The notes: a model not told the origin generated them from the letters alone. A DNA stretch of 64,000 bases from Cohnella rhizoplanae (GCF_948329515.1 NZ_CAOJCN010000001.1:186001-250000); one strand, 5' to 3'. Counted from the stretch's first letter, positions 19,018-29,000 are shown. Program-made: numbers and translations.

Positions 19018-19700
19018 GTTTTCTCTGGTTTCCCCTGAACGAGCTGCCCTTCGTCCTGCTGACGATGCTCGTCGCGTTCACCGTGCACGAGTTCGCGCAC
19101 GCGTGGACGGCTTATAAATTCGGCGACCCGACCGCCTACGAGCAGGGCCGGGTCACGCTGAATCCGATGGCGCATCTGGATCTGTTCGGCATTCTGTTCC
19201 TGCTCGTGGCGGGCTTCGGCTGGGCGAAGCCCGTGCCGGTCCGGCGCAGCAGGTTCAGACGTCCGAGGGTGATGAGCATCGCGGTCACGGCGGCGGGTCC
19301 GATCAGCAATCTTTTGCTGGCTTTTATCGGACTATTCATTTACTTGCTGCTCGTGAAGGCGGGCGTGCTGGATCAGTTCGCGACGCAAGAGACCGTCTGG
19401 ACGTTTTTCCGTTATTTCATTCCGATTAACGTCATGCTCTTTTTGTTTAATCTGATCCCGCTGCCGCCGCTCGACGGTTACCGCATCGTCGAAGAGTTCG
19501 CGCCGCTTCGCCTGCGGCTGAAGATGATGCAGTTCGAGCAGTGGGGAATGTTCTTATTTCTCTTATTCGTATTCCTGCCGCCTCTTAAAGCGGTGACGCT
19601 GACGCCGTTGTTCTCGCTCGGCGATCCGATGATTCACAACGCTACGATTTGGCTGGCGAAGCTGCTCCATATTACGGAACCGTTTTACGGTTTTGCATAA
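19014..19700 (+). CDS. Site-2-protease-family (M50) membrane metalloprotease
   Basis: A 228-residue integral membrane protein with about five or six hydrophobic segments. The zinc motif HEFAHA occurs in the first membrane segment at about residues 24-29, the NPMAHLDLFG block follows, and the distal metal ligand lies in LIPLPPLDGYRI near residue 155. This small YwhC-like group of M50 proteases lies in the membrane; substrates are unknown. Its start overlaps the prmA stop, implying coupled translation, although it has no obvious functional link. A terminator follows. Confidence 0.88.
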   Translation: MSFLWFPLNELPFVLLTMLVAFTVHEFAHAWTAYKFGDPTAYEQGRVTLNPMAHLDLFGILFLLVAGFGWAKPVPVRRSRFRRPRVMSIAVTAAGPISNLLLAFIGLFIYLLLVKAGVLDQFATQETVWTFFRYFIPINVMLFLFNLIPLPPLDGYRIVEEFAPLRLRLKMMQFEQWGMFLFLLFVFLPPLKAVTLTPLFSLGDPMIHNATIWLAKLLHITEPFYGFA

Positions 19701-19743
19701 AGCTAACGCCGATTCGCTCGTAAGCATAGTCAGGCCATGAAAT

Positions 19744-19775
19744 TGCCTTCGGGATCAAGTCTCGAGGGCTTTTTC
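19744..19775 (+). terminator. Rho-independent terminator after the M50 protease gene
   Basis: GCCTTCGGGA pairs with TCTCGAGGGC (two G-U pairs), followed by TTTTT. Confidence 0.65.
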
Positions 19776-19909
19776 GTTCCGGCATTCCGATCCCGCAGCC
19801 AGGTGCTGCCGCCGGGTCGCTTCCGGAACCCGCACTTGGCTAGCGCCGGATCGCGATTCGCGGTATGATGGACGGTGAAACTTGAATCGATCGTGGAGGC
19901 TTCAAGCGA

Positions 19910-20695
19910 ATGCAGCGTTACTTTGTCGAGCCCGGGCAGATGAGCGGCGACGCCGTCGTGCTGCTCGGGGAGGATGCCAGGCACCTGGCTACAGTCATGC
20001 GGTCGAAGCCCGGCGACGAAATCATCGCCTGCGACGGATCGGGACGGGATTGCCTGGCAGAGATCGTAAATATAGAAAACGGCCGTATCGAGGCGCGCGT
20101 CCTGCGGGAGCTCGCGTCGGCGTCGGAGATGGCCTGGCGCGTCACGGTCGCCCAGAGCCTGCCGAAGGGCGACAAGCTCGAGACGGTCATCCAGAAGGGG
20201 ACCGAGGCGGGCGCCGCCGCGTTCCTTCCGTTCGTCTCGAAGCGCACCGTCGTTCAATACGACGAGCGCAAGGAAGCGAAGCGGCTCGAGCGCTGGCGCA
20301 AGATTGCCAAGGAAGCCGCGGAGCAGGCGCATCGAAGCGTCGTGCCGGAGGTCGCGCAGGTCGCAGGCTGGAAGGCGCTGCTCGGCCGCATGGCCGACTT
20401 CGATCTCGCGCTGCTCTGCTATGAAGAAGAAGGACGCAGGGGGGCGGGCCTCAGGCCCGTCCTCGCCCGCTTCGGCAGCTCGCTGCCGGAGGGCCGCGAG
20501 GGAGCGCCCCGGCTGCTCGTCATCGTCGGCCCGGAGGGCGGCTTCGACGAGGACGAGGCTCGGCAGGCCGAGGCGGCAGGCGCGGTCTGCGTCGGGCTCG
20601 GCAGGCGCATCCTGCGCACGGAGACGGCGGCGCTGATGGCGCTCGCCGCGATCGGATACGAATCCGGAGAGATGGGGGAAGCTCGCCATGTCTAA
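19910..20695 (+). CDS. rsmE: 16S rRNA (uracil-1498-N3)-methyltransferase RsmE
   Basis: A 261-residue SPOUT-family methyltransferase. The N-terminal PUA-like domain begins MQRYFVEPGQM and contains HLATVMRSKPGDEI. The C-terminal knotted SAM domain carries the signatures IVGPEGGFDEDE and LGRRILRTETAAL. It methylates U1498 in the 30S decoding region. It overlaps the following mtaB by 8 bp, as in the Bacillus yqeU-yqeV pair. Confidence 0.95.
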   Translation: MQRYFVEPGQMSGDAVVLLGEDARHLATVMRSKPGDEIIACDGSGRDCLAEIVNIENGRIEARVLRELASASEMAWRVTVAQSLPKGDKLETVIQKGTEAGAAAFLPFVSKRTVVQYDERKEAKRLERWRKIAKEAAEQAHRSVVPEVAQVAGWKALLGRMADFDLALLCYEEEGRRGAGLRPVLARFGSSLPEGREGAPRLLVIVGPEGGFDEDEARQAEAAGAVCVGLGRRILRTETAALMALAAIGYESGEMGEARHV

Positions 20696-22037
20696 GGTGG
20701 CATTTTATACGCTAGGCTGCAAGGTCAACTTCTATGATACGGAAGCGATGTGGCAGCTGTTTAAAAAAGAAGGCTACGAGCAAGTGGACTTCGAATCCCA
20801 ATCGGCCGACGTGTACGTCATCAATACGTGCACGGTGACGAACACGGGAGACAAGAAGAGCCGGCAGATCATCCGCCGCGCCGTGCGGCGCAACCCGGAT
20901 GCCGTCATCGCGGTGACGGGCTGCTACGCGCAGACGTCCCCGGCGGAGATTCTCGCCATCGAGGGCGTCGATCTGGTCGTCGGCACGCAGGACCGGGACA
21001 AGCTGATGACTTACGTCGCGGACATCCAGTCCGAGCGCAGGCCGGTCAACGCGGTGCGCAACATTATGAAGACGCGCGAGTTCGAAGAGCTCGACGTGCC
21101 GGATTTTGCCGACCATACCCGCGCCTTCCTGAAAATCCAGGAGGGCTGCAACAACTTTTGCACCTTCTGCATCATCCCCTGGTCGCGCGGCCTGTCGCGC
21201 AGCCGCAGCCCCGAGAGCGTGCTCTCGCAGGCGCGGCAGCTGGTCGCTTCGGGTTACAAGGAGATCGTCCTGACGGGCATCCACACGGGGGGCTACGGCG
21301 ACGACCTGGACGGCTACCGGCTGTCGCATCTGCTCCGCGACCTGGACGGCGTGGAGGGACTCGAGCGCATCCGCATCAGCTCGATCGAGGCGAGCCAGAT
21401 CGACGACGAGATGATCGCCGTGCTGAACGGCTCGCAGAAGATGTGCCGGCATCTGCACATCCCGCTGCAGGCCGGCGACGACGAGGTGCTGAAGCGCATG
21501 CGGCGCAAATATACGACGGCCGAGTTCGCGGACAAGATCCGGCGCATCAAGGCGGCGATGCCGGGCGTGGCGATCACGACCGACGTCATCGTCGGCTTCC
21601 CGGGCGAGACGGACGCGCACTACGAGCGTGGCTACCGGTTCATGGAAGAGATCGGGTTCGCGGAGATGCACGTATTCCCTTATTCCAAGCGCACGGGCAC
21701 GCCTGCCGCGCGGATGGAAGATCAAGTGGACGAGGATATCAAGCACGAGCGGGTTCACCGCCTGATCGAGCTGTCCGAGCGCATGCAGACCGAGTACGCG
21801 TCGGGATGGGTCGGCGAGGTGCTCGAGATCATTCCCGAACGCGGCGAAAAAGGTCCGGCGGGCAGCGGTCTCATGAGCGGGCATGCGGACAATTATTTGA
21901 ACGTCGTGTTCAAGGGAGACCCTTCGCTCGTCGGCAAGCTATGCCGCGTGAGAGTGATCGAGGGCGGAGCGAACGAATGCCGGGGCGAGCTAGTCGAGGC
22001 GGGCGCGGCAGGGCTTATGCCTGCGATGCAGGCTTGA
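20688..22037 (+). CDS. mtaB: tRNA N6-threonylcarbamoyladenosine(37) methylthiotransferase MtaB
   Basis: A 449-residue radical-SAM methylthiotransferase. The N-terminal UPF0004 domain has cysteines in LGCKVN, NTCTVTN and VTGCYAQ. The radical SAM cluster is GCNNFCTFCIIPWSRG at about residues 153-168. A C-terminal TRAM domain binds RNA. It converts t6A37 to ms2t6A37 in tRNAs reading ANN codons. It overlaps rsmE and is followed after 17 bp by the Nudix-DeoC gene, so the three are probably one transcript. Confidence 0.95.
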   Translation: MSKVAFYTLGCKVNFYDTEAMWQLFKKEGYEQVDFESQSADVYVINTCTVTNTGDKKSRQIIRRAVRRNPDAVIAVTGCYAQTSPAEILAIEGVDLVVGTQDRDKLMTYVADIQSERRPVNAVRNIMKTREFEELDVPDFADHTRAFLKIQEGCNNFCTFCIIPWSRGLSRSRSPESVLSQARQLVASGYKEIVLTGIHTGGYGDDLDGYRLSHLLRDLDGVEGLERIRISSIEASQIDDEMIAVLNGSQKMCRHLHIPLQAGDDEVLKRMRRKYTTAEFADKIRRIKAAMPGVAITTDVIVGFPGETDAHYERGYRFMEEIGFAEMHVFPYSKRTGTPAARMEDQVDEDIKHERVHRLIELSERMQTEYASGWVGEVLEIIPERGEKGPAGSGLMSGHADNYLNVVFKGDPSLVGKLCRVRVIEGGANECRGELVEAGAAGLMPAMQA

Positions 22038-22054
22038 ATGGGAGGATAACAGAA

Positions 22055-23200
22055 ATGTTGGAGATATCGGCAGGCGGCGTCGTATACAGGAAGAGCGGCG
22101 GCAAGATCGAGATACAGTTGATCGAGGACCGCTTCGGCAAGACGACGCTCGCAAAAGGAAAGATGGAGCCGGGCGAGACGATCGAAGAGACGGCGCTGCG
22201 GGAAATTCTGGAGGAGACGGGGATCCGCGGGGACATTCGCTCGCCGCTCTCCGTCATTCGTTATCAGTACGAGTCGGCTGAGCGCGCGACCGTGCAGAAG
22301 GAAGTGCATTACTATCTCGTGGAGGCCGGCGAAGGCACGCTGCAGGCGCAGGTCGAAGAGATCAAGGGCGTCGCCTGGTTCAGCCCGGAGGAGAGCTGGC
22401 GGCTGCAGCGCAGCGGCGGCTACGACAACAACGACGAGGTGCTGCGCGAGGCGCTGCGCCAGCTCGGCTTCGAGCCGCAGGACGGACAGCTTGCCAGCGC
22501 GGGGAGATACCCGCTCTGGGAGCCTGGACGGCCGATGGCGTCGTTCATCGATCATACTCTGCTCAAGGCGGAGGCGCGGACGGCCGATATCGAGCAGTTG
22601 TGCCGGGAAGCGCTCGAATACCAGTTCTACAGCGTGTGCGTGAACGGCAGATGGGTGCGCCTGAGCCGCGAACGGCTCGGCGGCACCAACGTCAAGGTAT
22701 GCGCCGTCGTCGGCTTCCCGCTGGGCGCCGCGGCGACCCGGGCCAAGGCGTTCGAGGCGGCTGCGGCGGTAGAGGACGGCGCCTCCGAGATCGATATGGT
22801 GCTGTCCGTAGGCAAGCTATTGGACCGCGACTTCGAATCGGTCCAGCGCGATATATCCTCGGTCGTTCGGGCCGTGCAGGGCGGAGCGCTCGTCAAGGTG
22901 ATCCTGGAGACCGGGGCGCTCACGGACGAACTGAAGCGCGAAGCTTGCCGCCTCTCGGAGGCGGCGGGCGCCGACTATGTCAAGACGTCCACGGGCTTCG
23001 GTTCCGGCAGGGCCACCGAGGCGGACATCCGACTGATGCGGGCTTCCGTATCCGGGCAGATCGGCGTGAAGGCGTCGGGCGGCGTCCGCGACGCGGCGAC
23101 GGCCGAAGCGATGCTACTGGCGGGCGCGAACCGCATCGGCACCAGCTCGGGCATCGCCATCGTCGGCGGCAGCGCGCCGGCTGCGGCAGGCGCTTACTGA
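22055..23200 (+). CDS. Nudix hydrolase fused to deoxyribose-phosphate aldolase (DeoC)
   Basis: A single 381-residue frame starting at ATG 22055 (GGGAGGA upstream). Residues 1-145 are a Nudix hydrolase with the box GKMEPGETIEETALREILEETG. After a short linker, residues 161-381 are a full DeoC starting SFIDHTLLKAEA, with the catalytic set Asp in EIDMVL, Schiff-base Lys in YVKTSTGFGSG and Lys in IGVKASGGVRD. DeoC cleaves deoxyribose-5-phosphate to acetaldehyde and glyceraldehyde-3-phosphate. The Nudix part may remove damaged nucleotides or activated sugars. An internal ATG at 22535 with a weak upstream GGAG could also give free DeoC. No stop codon separates the domains. Confidence 0.85.
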   Translation: MLEISAGGVVYRKSGGKIEIQLIEDRFGKTTLAKGKMEPGETIEETALREILEETGIRGDIRSPLSVIRYQYESAERATVQKEVHYYLVEAGEGTLQAQVEEIKGVAWFSPEESWRLQRSGGYDNNDEVLREALRQLGFEPQDGQLASAGRYPLWEPGRPMASFIDHTLLKAEARTADIEQLCREALEYQFYSVCVNGRWVRLSRERLGGTNVKVCAVVGFPLGAAATRAKAFEAAAAVEDGASEIDMVLSVGKLLDRDFESVQRDISSVVRAVQGGALVKVILETGALTDELKREACRLSEAAGADYVKTSTGFGSGRATEADIRLMRASVSGQIGVKASGGVRDAATAEAMLLAGANRIGTSSGIAIVGGSAPAAAGAY

Positions 23201-23209
23201 GCGCGGCCG

Positions 23210-24196
23210 TCAGGCGGCGTTCGGCATCGCGGGGCGCGCCGGTGGTTTGGTGAACAGGTAAGCGAGCGGCAGCGCCAGCAGCGAGCAGGCGACATTGAAG
23301 ATCGTCTGCGCGTGCGCGATCTGGGCGGCTGCGTTGCCGGGCGCGAGGTAGGCGGCGGCCGTCAGAAGCTCGTGACGCAGCGGGTAGAAGAGCAGCACGC
23401 CCGCGACGTTGAGCGCGATCTGCGACAGGGCGACGAGCTTGCCTCCGCGGCCGCCGCCGAGCGAGACGACGAGCCCCGTCGCGCAGGTGCCGATATTGGC
23501 GCCTAGCACGATCGCGACAGCCGTGTCGGGGTCCATGGCGCCCGCCGACACGAAGCCCATCGACATGCCGATGACGGCGGCCCCGGAGTGGATGAGCGCG
23601 GTGAGCGCCGCTCCGCCGAGGACGCCGAGCGCGGGCTGCTGCGATGCCATGTCCATCAGCCGCTGGAAGGTGCCCTGCTGCTGCAGCAACGGGCCCATCG
23701 TGCGCAGCAGCGCGAAGCCGGCCAGCAGCAGCGCGAAGCCCGCGAGCACCGCGCCGCCGAACCGGCAGGCATCGTGCACGCGGCGCGGCATCGGCGGCAG
23801 CGCCCGCCATTCGCCGGATAGCAGCGACAGGAGCCAGAGACCGGTGCCCGCGCCCAGCAGGGGCAGTCCGTACCGGTGCAGTTCCAGGCTCATGAGCTCC
23901 GTCGTGAGGCAGGTGCCGACGTTGGTGCCGAGGAGGATGCCGAAGCATCGCGCGAACGGCAGGATGCCGCTGTTGACGAGTCCGATCGTGAGCAGCGTGA
24001 CGGCGGTGCCGCTCTGCAGCAGCGCGCTGGACGCCGTGCCGAGGGCGAAGCCCCGGAGCGGCGTCGAGGTGGAGCGCGCGACGGCGGAGGCCATGCGGTC
24101 GCCCGCCCACTGCGACAGCGCCGCCTCCATGACCTTCATGCCGGAGAGCAGCAGCGTCAGTCCTACGATCGACAGCGAGATCAGATATAGCAGCAT
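23210..24196 (-). CDS. Na/Pi-cotransporter family membrane protein (YqeW-like)
   Basis: A 328-residue integral membrane protein. Two inverted repeats carry the PF02690 signature: GTASSALLQSGTAVTLLTIG with GTNVGTCLTTE, and ALIHSGAAVIGMSMG with GANIGTCATGL. These repeats line the transport path in type II sodium-phosphate cotransporters. The start at 24196 is chosen because GGAG lies 10 bases upstream and MLLYLISLSIVGLTLLLSG begins the first membrane segment; a longer in-frame extension is Arg/Pro-rich and non-coding in character. The C-terminal PhoU domain found in longer homologs is absent. It is convergent with the deoC fusion, with only 9 bp between stops, and divergent from the rRNA methyltransferase. 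Confidence 0.87.
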   Translation of the reverse strand: MLLYLISLSIVGLTLLLSGMKVMEAALSQWAGDRMASAVARSTSTPLRGFALGTASSALLQSGTAVTLLTIGLVNSGILPFARCFGILLGTNVGTCLTTELMSLELHRYGLPLLGAGTGLWLLSLLSGEWRALPPMPRRVHDACRFGGAVLAGFALLLAGFALLRTMGPLLQQQGTFQRLMDMASQQPALGVLGGAALTALIHSGAAVIGMSMGFVSAGAMDPDTAVAIVLGANIGTCATGLVVSLGGGRGGKLVALSQIALNVAGVLLFYPLRHELLTAAAYLAPGNAAAQIAHAQTIFNVACSLLALPLAYLFTKPPARPAMPNAA

Positions 24197-24315
24197 GTTA
24201 TCGCTTCTCCTTTGGTTGCATAGCGGCGAACGCGCGGCGAGACAGGCGGGACCTGTCCGTATGGACCATCGTATGCATGAATCGCACAAGACATGATTGG
24301 GAAAGGGATGAGCGC

Positions 24316-25740
24316 ATGCCGACAGACAACAAGCCGTACGCGGTCCTGAACCGTACTCGGCGGCCGCGGCTGGAGCTGGGGCACCCGTGGATCTTCGCGA
24401 ACGAGATCGAGCGGACCGAGGGCGAGCCGGAGCCGGGCAGCCTGCTGGAGGTTCGCGATCACAGGGGACAATTTCTCGCCACCGGCTATTGGAATCCGGC
24501 TTCGCAGATCGCGATCCGCATCGTGGCTTACGGCCTGCTGGAACGGATGGACGAGGCCTTTTTCGAGGAGCGCTTCCGCGCATGCCTCTCCTTCCGCGAA
24601 CGCTTCGCGCCCGGGGATGCGTCCTGCAGGCTCGTGTTCGGCGAAGCCGACTTCCTGCCGGGACTCGTCGTCGACCGGTTCGACGGCGTGCTCGTCGCGC
24701 AGGTGCTGACGCTCGGCATGGACAAGGCGCGCGACGCTTGGCTGCCGGCGCTGGTGCGCGTGTTCGCGCCTAGAGGCGTATACGAGCGCAGCGACGTCGG
24801 CGTCCGCACGCTCGAAGGCCTCGAGGAGCGCACGGGCGTCCTCTATGGGGAGTGCCCGCGTTATTTGCTGATCGAGGAAAACGGTCTGTCCGTGCAGGTC
24901 GACATCGAGGGCGGCCAGAAGACCGGATACTTCTTCGACCAGCGGGAGAACCGCGCGGCCATCGAGCCGCTGATGAAGGGCTGGGGCAAGCGCAGCGGCA
25001 TCCAAGTCGAGGAGCGCGCCACGGAGGAAGGCGTCAGGCCGGTGCCCGTGAACGCGAATGGAAGCATCGTCACGTACCCATACTGGGACGGCGCTACCGT
25101 GCTTGAGTGCTTCGCGCATACGGGCAGCTTCACGCTGCACGCGTGCAAGTACGGCGCTAAGCGCGTCACCTGCCTGGACATCTCCGAGCACGGCATCGAT
25201 ACCGCCCGGACGAATGTCGCCCGCAACGGCTTCGAGGATCGCGTCGAGTTCGTCGTCGCGGACGCCTTCGAATATTTGCGCGAGCAGGTCAAGGGACGGG
25301 AAGAGCGCGCGGCTAGGGCCGGCGCCGCTCCCGAAGGCCTGTCGGCCAAGGGAGGCGGCAAGCCCGCGCCCAAGGTGGACACGTCGAAGCCGCTGACGAA
25401 GCAAGGACGCACATGGGACGTCATCATTCTGGACCCGCCTGCGTTCGCCAAGACCAAGCGCGCCGTGCCGGGCGCGATCCGGGGCTACAAGGACATCAAC
25501 CTGCAAGCCATGAAGCTGATCAACGAGGGCGGATACCTCGTAACGGCGAGCTGCTCGTACCACGTGCGGCCCGAGCTGTTCCTGGAGACGCTGCTCGAGG
25601 CCGCGCGCGACGCGGGCAAGGTGCTGCGCCGCATTGTCTGGACCGGCGCGGGGCGCGATCATCCGCAGCTCGTCGGCGTCGAAGAAGGACATTACCTGAA
25701 GTTCGGCATCTTTGAGGTTCGCAGCCGCAAGGAGCTGTGA
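24316..25740 (+). CDS. Class I SAM-dependent rRNA methyltransferase (RlmI/YwbD-like)
   Basis: A 474-residue protein. The N-terminal PUA domain begins with LGHPWIFANEIE, a central block contains VDIEGGQKTGYFFDQRENR, and the SAM core follows (VLECFAHTGSFTLHA, then LDISEHGI). The catalytic-region motif is ILDPPAFAKTK, with ASCSYHV near the end. RlmI methylates 23S rRNA cytosine 1962 at C5. It is about 80 residues longer than typical, with two extra stretches: about residues 221-254 before the SAM motif and about 334-370 (Ala/Gly/Lys-rich). The ATG at 24316 is favoured by AAAGGGAT upstream. Confidence 0.88.
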   Translation: MPTDNKPYAVLNRTRRPRLELGHPWIFANEIERTEGEPEPGSLLEVRDHRGQFLATGYWNPASQIAIRIVAYGLLERMDEAFFEERFRACLSFRERFAPGDASCRLVFGEADFLPGLVVDRFDGVLVAQVLTLGMDKARDAWLPALVRVFAPRGVYERSDVGVRTLEGLEERTGVLYGECPRYLLIEENGLSVQVDIEGGQKTGYFFDQRENRAAIEPLMKGWGKRSGIQVEERATEEGVRPVPVNANGSIVTYPYWDGATVLECFAHTGSFTLHACKYGAKRVTCLDISEHGIDTARTNVARNGFEDRVEFVVADAFEYLREQVKGREERAARAGAAPEGLSAKGGGKPAPKVDTSKPLTKQGRTWDVIILDPPAFAKTKRAVPGAIRGYKDINLQAMKLINEGGYLVTASCSYHVRPELFLETLLEAARDAGKVLRRIVWTGAGRDHPQLVGVEEGHYLKFGIFEVRSRKEL

Positions 25741-25753
25741 GGCGCCAGCGCGT

Positions 25754-25802
25754 CGGCCGTCCGTCCCCGGAGCAGCAGCGGGGCGGGCGGCCCGTTTTTT
25801 TA
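25754..25802 (+). terminator. Terminator after the rRNA methyltransferase gene
   Basis: GGCCGTCCGTCCCCG pairs with CGGGGCGGGCGGCC, followed by a run of seven T residues. Confidence 0.8.
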
Positions 25803-25839
25803 GGCGCGGTGCGAACGCCTGTGCGGGTCCGCGCCGGTG

Positions 25840-25848
25840 TGGTACAAT
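25840..25848 (+). promoter_or_regulatory. Extended -10 promoter of addBA
   Basis: TGGTACAAT forms a TGn extended -10 box; no convincing -35 box is seen. Transcription from here would carry the 8-bp repeat tract in the 5' leader of addB. Confidence 0.5.
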
Positions 25849-25880
25849 AATCGCTAGAATCGGTTGCTAGAACGGCGAAT

Positions 25881-25988
25881 GGCGTAACGAAGTAATTGGA
25901 GTATTGGAGTATTGGAGTATTGGAGTATTGGAGTATTGGAGTATTCGAGTAATGGAGTAATGGCGTAATGCCGTATTGGCGTATTGAC
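25881..25988. repeat. 8-bp microsatellite (GGAGTATT) upstream of addB
   Basis: Six exact GGAGTATT copies in a row, flanked by degenerate versions (CGAGTAAT, GGAGTAAT, GGCGTAAT, GCCGTATT, GGCGTATT and, upstream, GGCGTAAC, GAAGTAAT), about 13 units in total. It lies in the predicted 5' leader of addB and ends about 24 bp before the start codon. Confidence 0.9.
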
Positions 25989-26011
25989 GGAAACGGAAGG
26001 AGGCGGAAGCC

Positions 26012-29000
26012 GTGAAGCTGAGATTGATCGCCGGCCGCTCGGGGAGCGGCAAGTCGCATCTGATCAAGCGGGAGATCGCCGAGCGGATCGCGCAGGATCC
26101 GGCGGGGCCGCCGCTGCTGCTGATCGTGCCCGAGCAGGCGACGTTCCAGACCGAGTACGCGCTGGCGGCGACGCCCGGACTGCGGGGGTTCATGCGCCTG
26201 CAGGTGCTGAGCTTCAGGCGTCTCGCGTTCCGGGTCATGCAGGAGACGGGCGGCTCGGCCGTCGTGCCGATCGGGGACAACGGCAGGTCGATGCTGATCC
26301 ACAAGGCGCTCGTGCGCAGGCAGGCGGAGCTGAAGCTGTATCGCAGCGGCGCGGGCGGCGCAGGGCTGGCCGAACGCATCGGCGATCTGCTCACCGAGTG
26401 GAAGCGGTACGGCGCGAAGCCGGACGCCCTGCGTTCGGTGCCGCTGGCAGGACGCGACGGCCTACCTAATTTTCCTGGGACGGTTGGAGGACGCACCGCG
26501 CAGGAGCAGGCGGCGGCCGCCGCCGAAGGCCTGCTGTCGGACAAGCTGCACGATTTGACGTTGCTCTACGAGGACGTCGAGCGCGAGCTGGTCGGACATT
26601 ATCTGGACGGGGAGGACGCGCTCGGGTTTCTGGTGAACGGCGCGCCGTCGTCGCCGCTGCTCGAAGGCGCGGAGATCTGGCTGGACGGCTTCCACGGCTT
26701 CACGCCCATGGAATATGCCGTCATCGATGCGCTGCTGCGACGGTGCTCGCGCGTGTCCGCGGCGCTCTGCCTGGATCGTCCCTACGGCGCCGGCGAGTCG
26801 CCGGACGAGCTGGACTTGTTCTACCAGACGGCGGATACGTCCTCGCGTCTGTGCCAGGCCGCCGAAGCGGCCGGCGCCGAGCTGGAGCCGGCGGTGCTGC
26901 TGCGCCCCGAGACGCCGCCGCGCTTCGCGGCGTGCCCGATGCTGGCCCACCTCGAGCGGGCGATGGACGGCCGTACCAGGTGGGCGGGCAGCGAGGCGAT
27001 GCTGCAGCCCGCCCATCCGCGCTGCGGGATGTCGATCCACGAGGCGGTCAGCCGGAGGGCCGAAGCCGAGGCTGTCGCGAGAGATATGCTGCGCAGAGTC
27101 CGCGAGGGGAGCGCGCGCTGGCGGGACATGAGCGTGTTCGCGCGGAATCTCGACAGTTACGGCGACCTGCTCGCTTCCGTATTCGACGATTACGGCATTC
27201 CCTACTTCCTGGACGGCAGGGTCCGGGCCTCGCACCATCCGCTCGTCGAGTTCGTCCGGTCCGCGTTGGAATGCGTGATCGGCGGGTGGCGCTACGAGGC
27301 GTTTTTCCGCTGCGCGAAGACCGACCTGCTGCATCCGCAGGGGAGCAGCGTATCCCGGGAAGCTGTCGACGCGCTCGAGAACTACGTTCTCGCGGCAGGC
27401 ATCGACGGCTGGCGTTGGCATGACGACCGCAGTTGGTACTCGCTGTCGGGCCGCGACCTGGACGCGGAGGAAGACCTAGATGAGAGCGAAGGGAGCCGCA
27501 GTCCGTCCATGCAGGCGATCCGGGCGACCCGGGACGGGCTGCTGTCGCCCCTCCGTACGCTGGAGTCGAGGTTCAAGCGGGCCAAGACGCAGGCGGACCT
27601 GAGCCGGGCGCTCTTCCTGCTTCTCGAGGAGACGGCCGCGCCGGACCGGTTGGAGCTGTGGAGCAGGCAGGACGATCTGGGCGGAGATCCGCTGCGCGCG
27701 CGCATGCACCGTCAGCTGTGGGACGGCGCGATCGGGCTGCTCGACGAGCTCGTGGAGCTGATGGGCGACGAGCCCGCGGACGCGGCGTTGTTCGCCGGCA
27801 TGCTCGACGCCGGGCTCGAGTCCATCCGTCTCGGCGTCGTGCCCCCCTCCCTCGACCGCGTCCTGATCGGGACGCCGGAGCGCACGCGCACGGACCGCGT
27901 CTCGGTCCTGTACCTCCTCGGCGTGAACGAGGGCATCCTGCCGATGGCGATCAAGGACGACGGCCTGTTGTCCGAGGACGAGCGGACCAAGCTGGCCGAA
28001 TCCGGCATAGGCATGGCGCCCAATGCCAGGCGGCGGCTGCTCGACGAAGAGTTTCTCGCCTATCTGGCGCTGACGACGCCTTCGAATCATCTGTGGATCG
28101 GCTATGCGCTCGCGGACGAGGAGGGCCAGAGCCTGATCAAATCCAGCCTCGTCGGGCGTATCCGGTCATGGTTTCCCGGCATACCCGTCTCGGCGGAGAC
28201 GTCGGAACCGCAGCCGGGCTCGCCGGACGAAGCGCAGCTGTCGTTCGCCGTTCGCCCGGGACGCGCGCTCACGCATACGGTAGCCATGCTGCGCAGGCAT
28301 AGGCAAGGCGACGCGCTGGCGCCGGGCTGGAAATCGGTCTATCGGTGGCTGTCGGAGCGCGAGACGTGGCGGTCGCGACTGTCCGTGTTGCTCTCCTCGC
28401 TGCGCTTCAGCAACGAGGAGCGGCCCCTTCGCGCGCAGACGAGCCTCCTGCTGTACGGAGACCGGCTGCTGGCCAGCGTGTCGCGGATGGAGCGCTTCGT
28501 AGCCTGTCCGTTCCGGCATTATGCCGCGCACGGTCTGCGGCTCAAGGAGAGGCGCATGTACCGCGTGGCCGCGCCGGATATCGGCCAGTTATTCCATGCC
28601 GCTTTGCGGCAGACGACGGAGAAGCTGCTCATGGGGGATCCTGCCGCGGGGGACATGGGACTATGGCACAGCGAAGCGGCCGCGGCCGTCGAACGGTTGC
28701 TGCCGAGGGTCCAGTCGCAGATCCTGCTGTCCTCCAACCGGCATCGCACGATGGCGCGCAAGCTCAGCCGGATCGTATCGCAGACGTCCGCCATGCTGGG
28801 AGAGCATGCCGCGCTGTCCGCCTTTCGCCCGGTCGGCCTCGAAGTGGACTTCGGCCCGCAGGGCATCATGCCGCCGCTGAGTCTGTATCTGGGCGACGGC
28901 AGGTGGATGGACGTCGCCGGCCGGATCGACCGCGTCGACGCGGCGGAGTCGCGGGACGGCACGCTGCTGCGCATACTCGACTACAAATCCAGCGCGGTCA

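Noticed and set aside
20828..22054. About 400-residue in-frame upstream extension of the Nudix-DeoC frame
   Set aside because: It lies inside mtaB in another frame and has Arg/Gly/Pro-rich shadow composition; the Nudix domain starts cleanly at 22055 with a ribosome site.
24197..24583. Upstream extension of the Na/Pi transporter frame
   Set aside because: Arg/Pro-rich shadow of the divergent methyltransferase gene; the membrane protein begins at 24196 after a GGAG site.
25881..25988. Possible CRISPR array
   Set aside because: Units are 8 bp without spacers, and no cas genes are present; it is a microsatellite.
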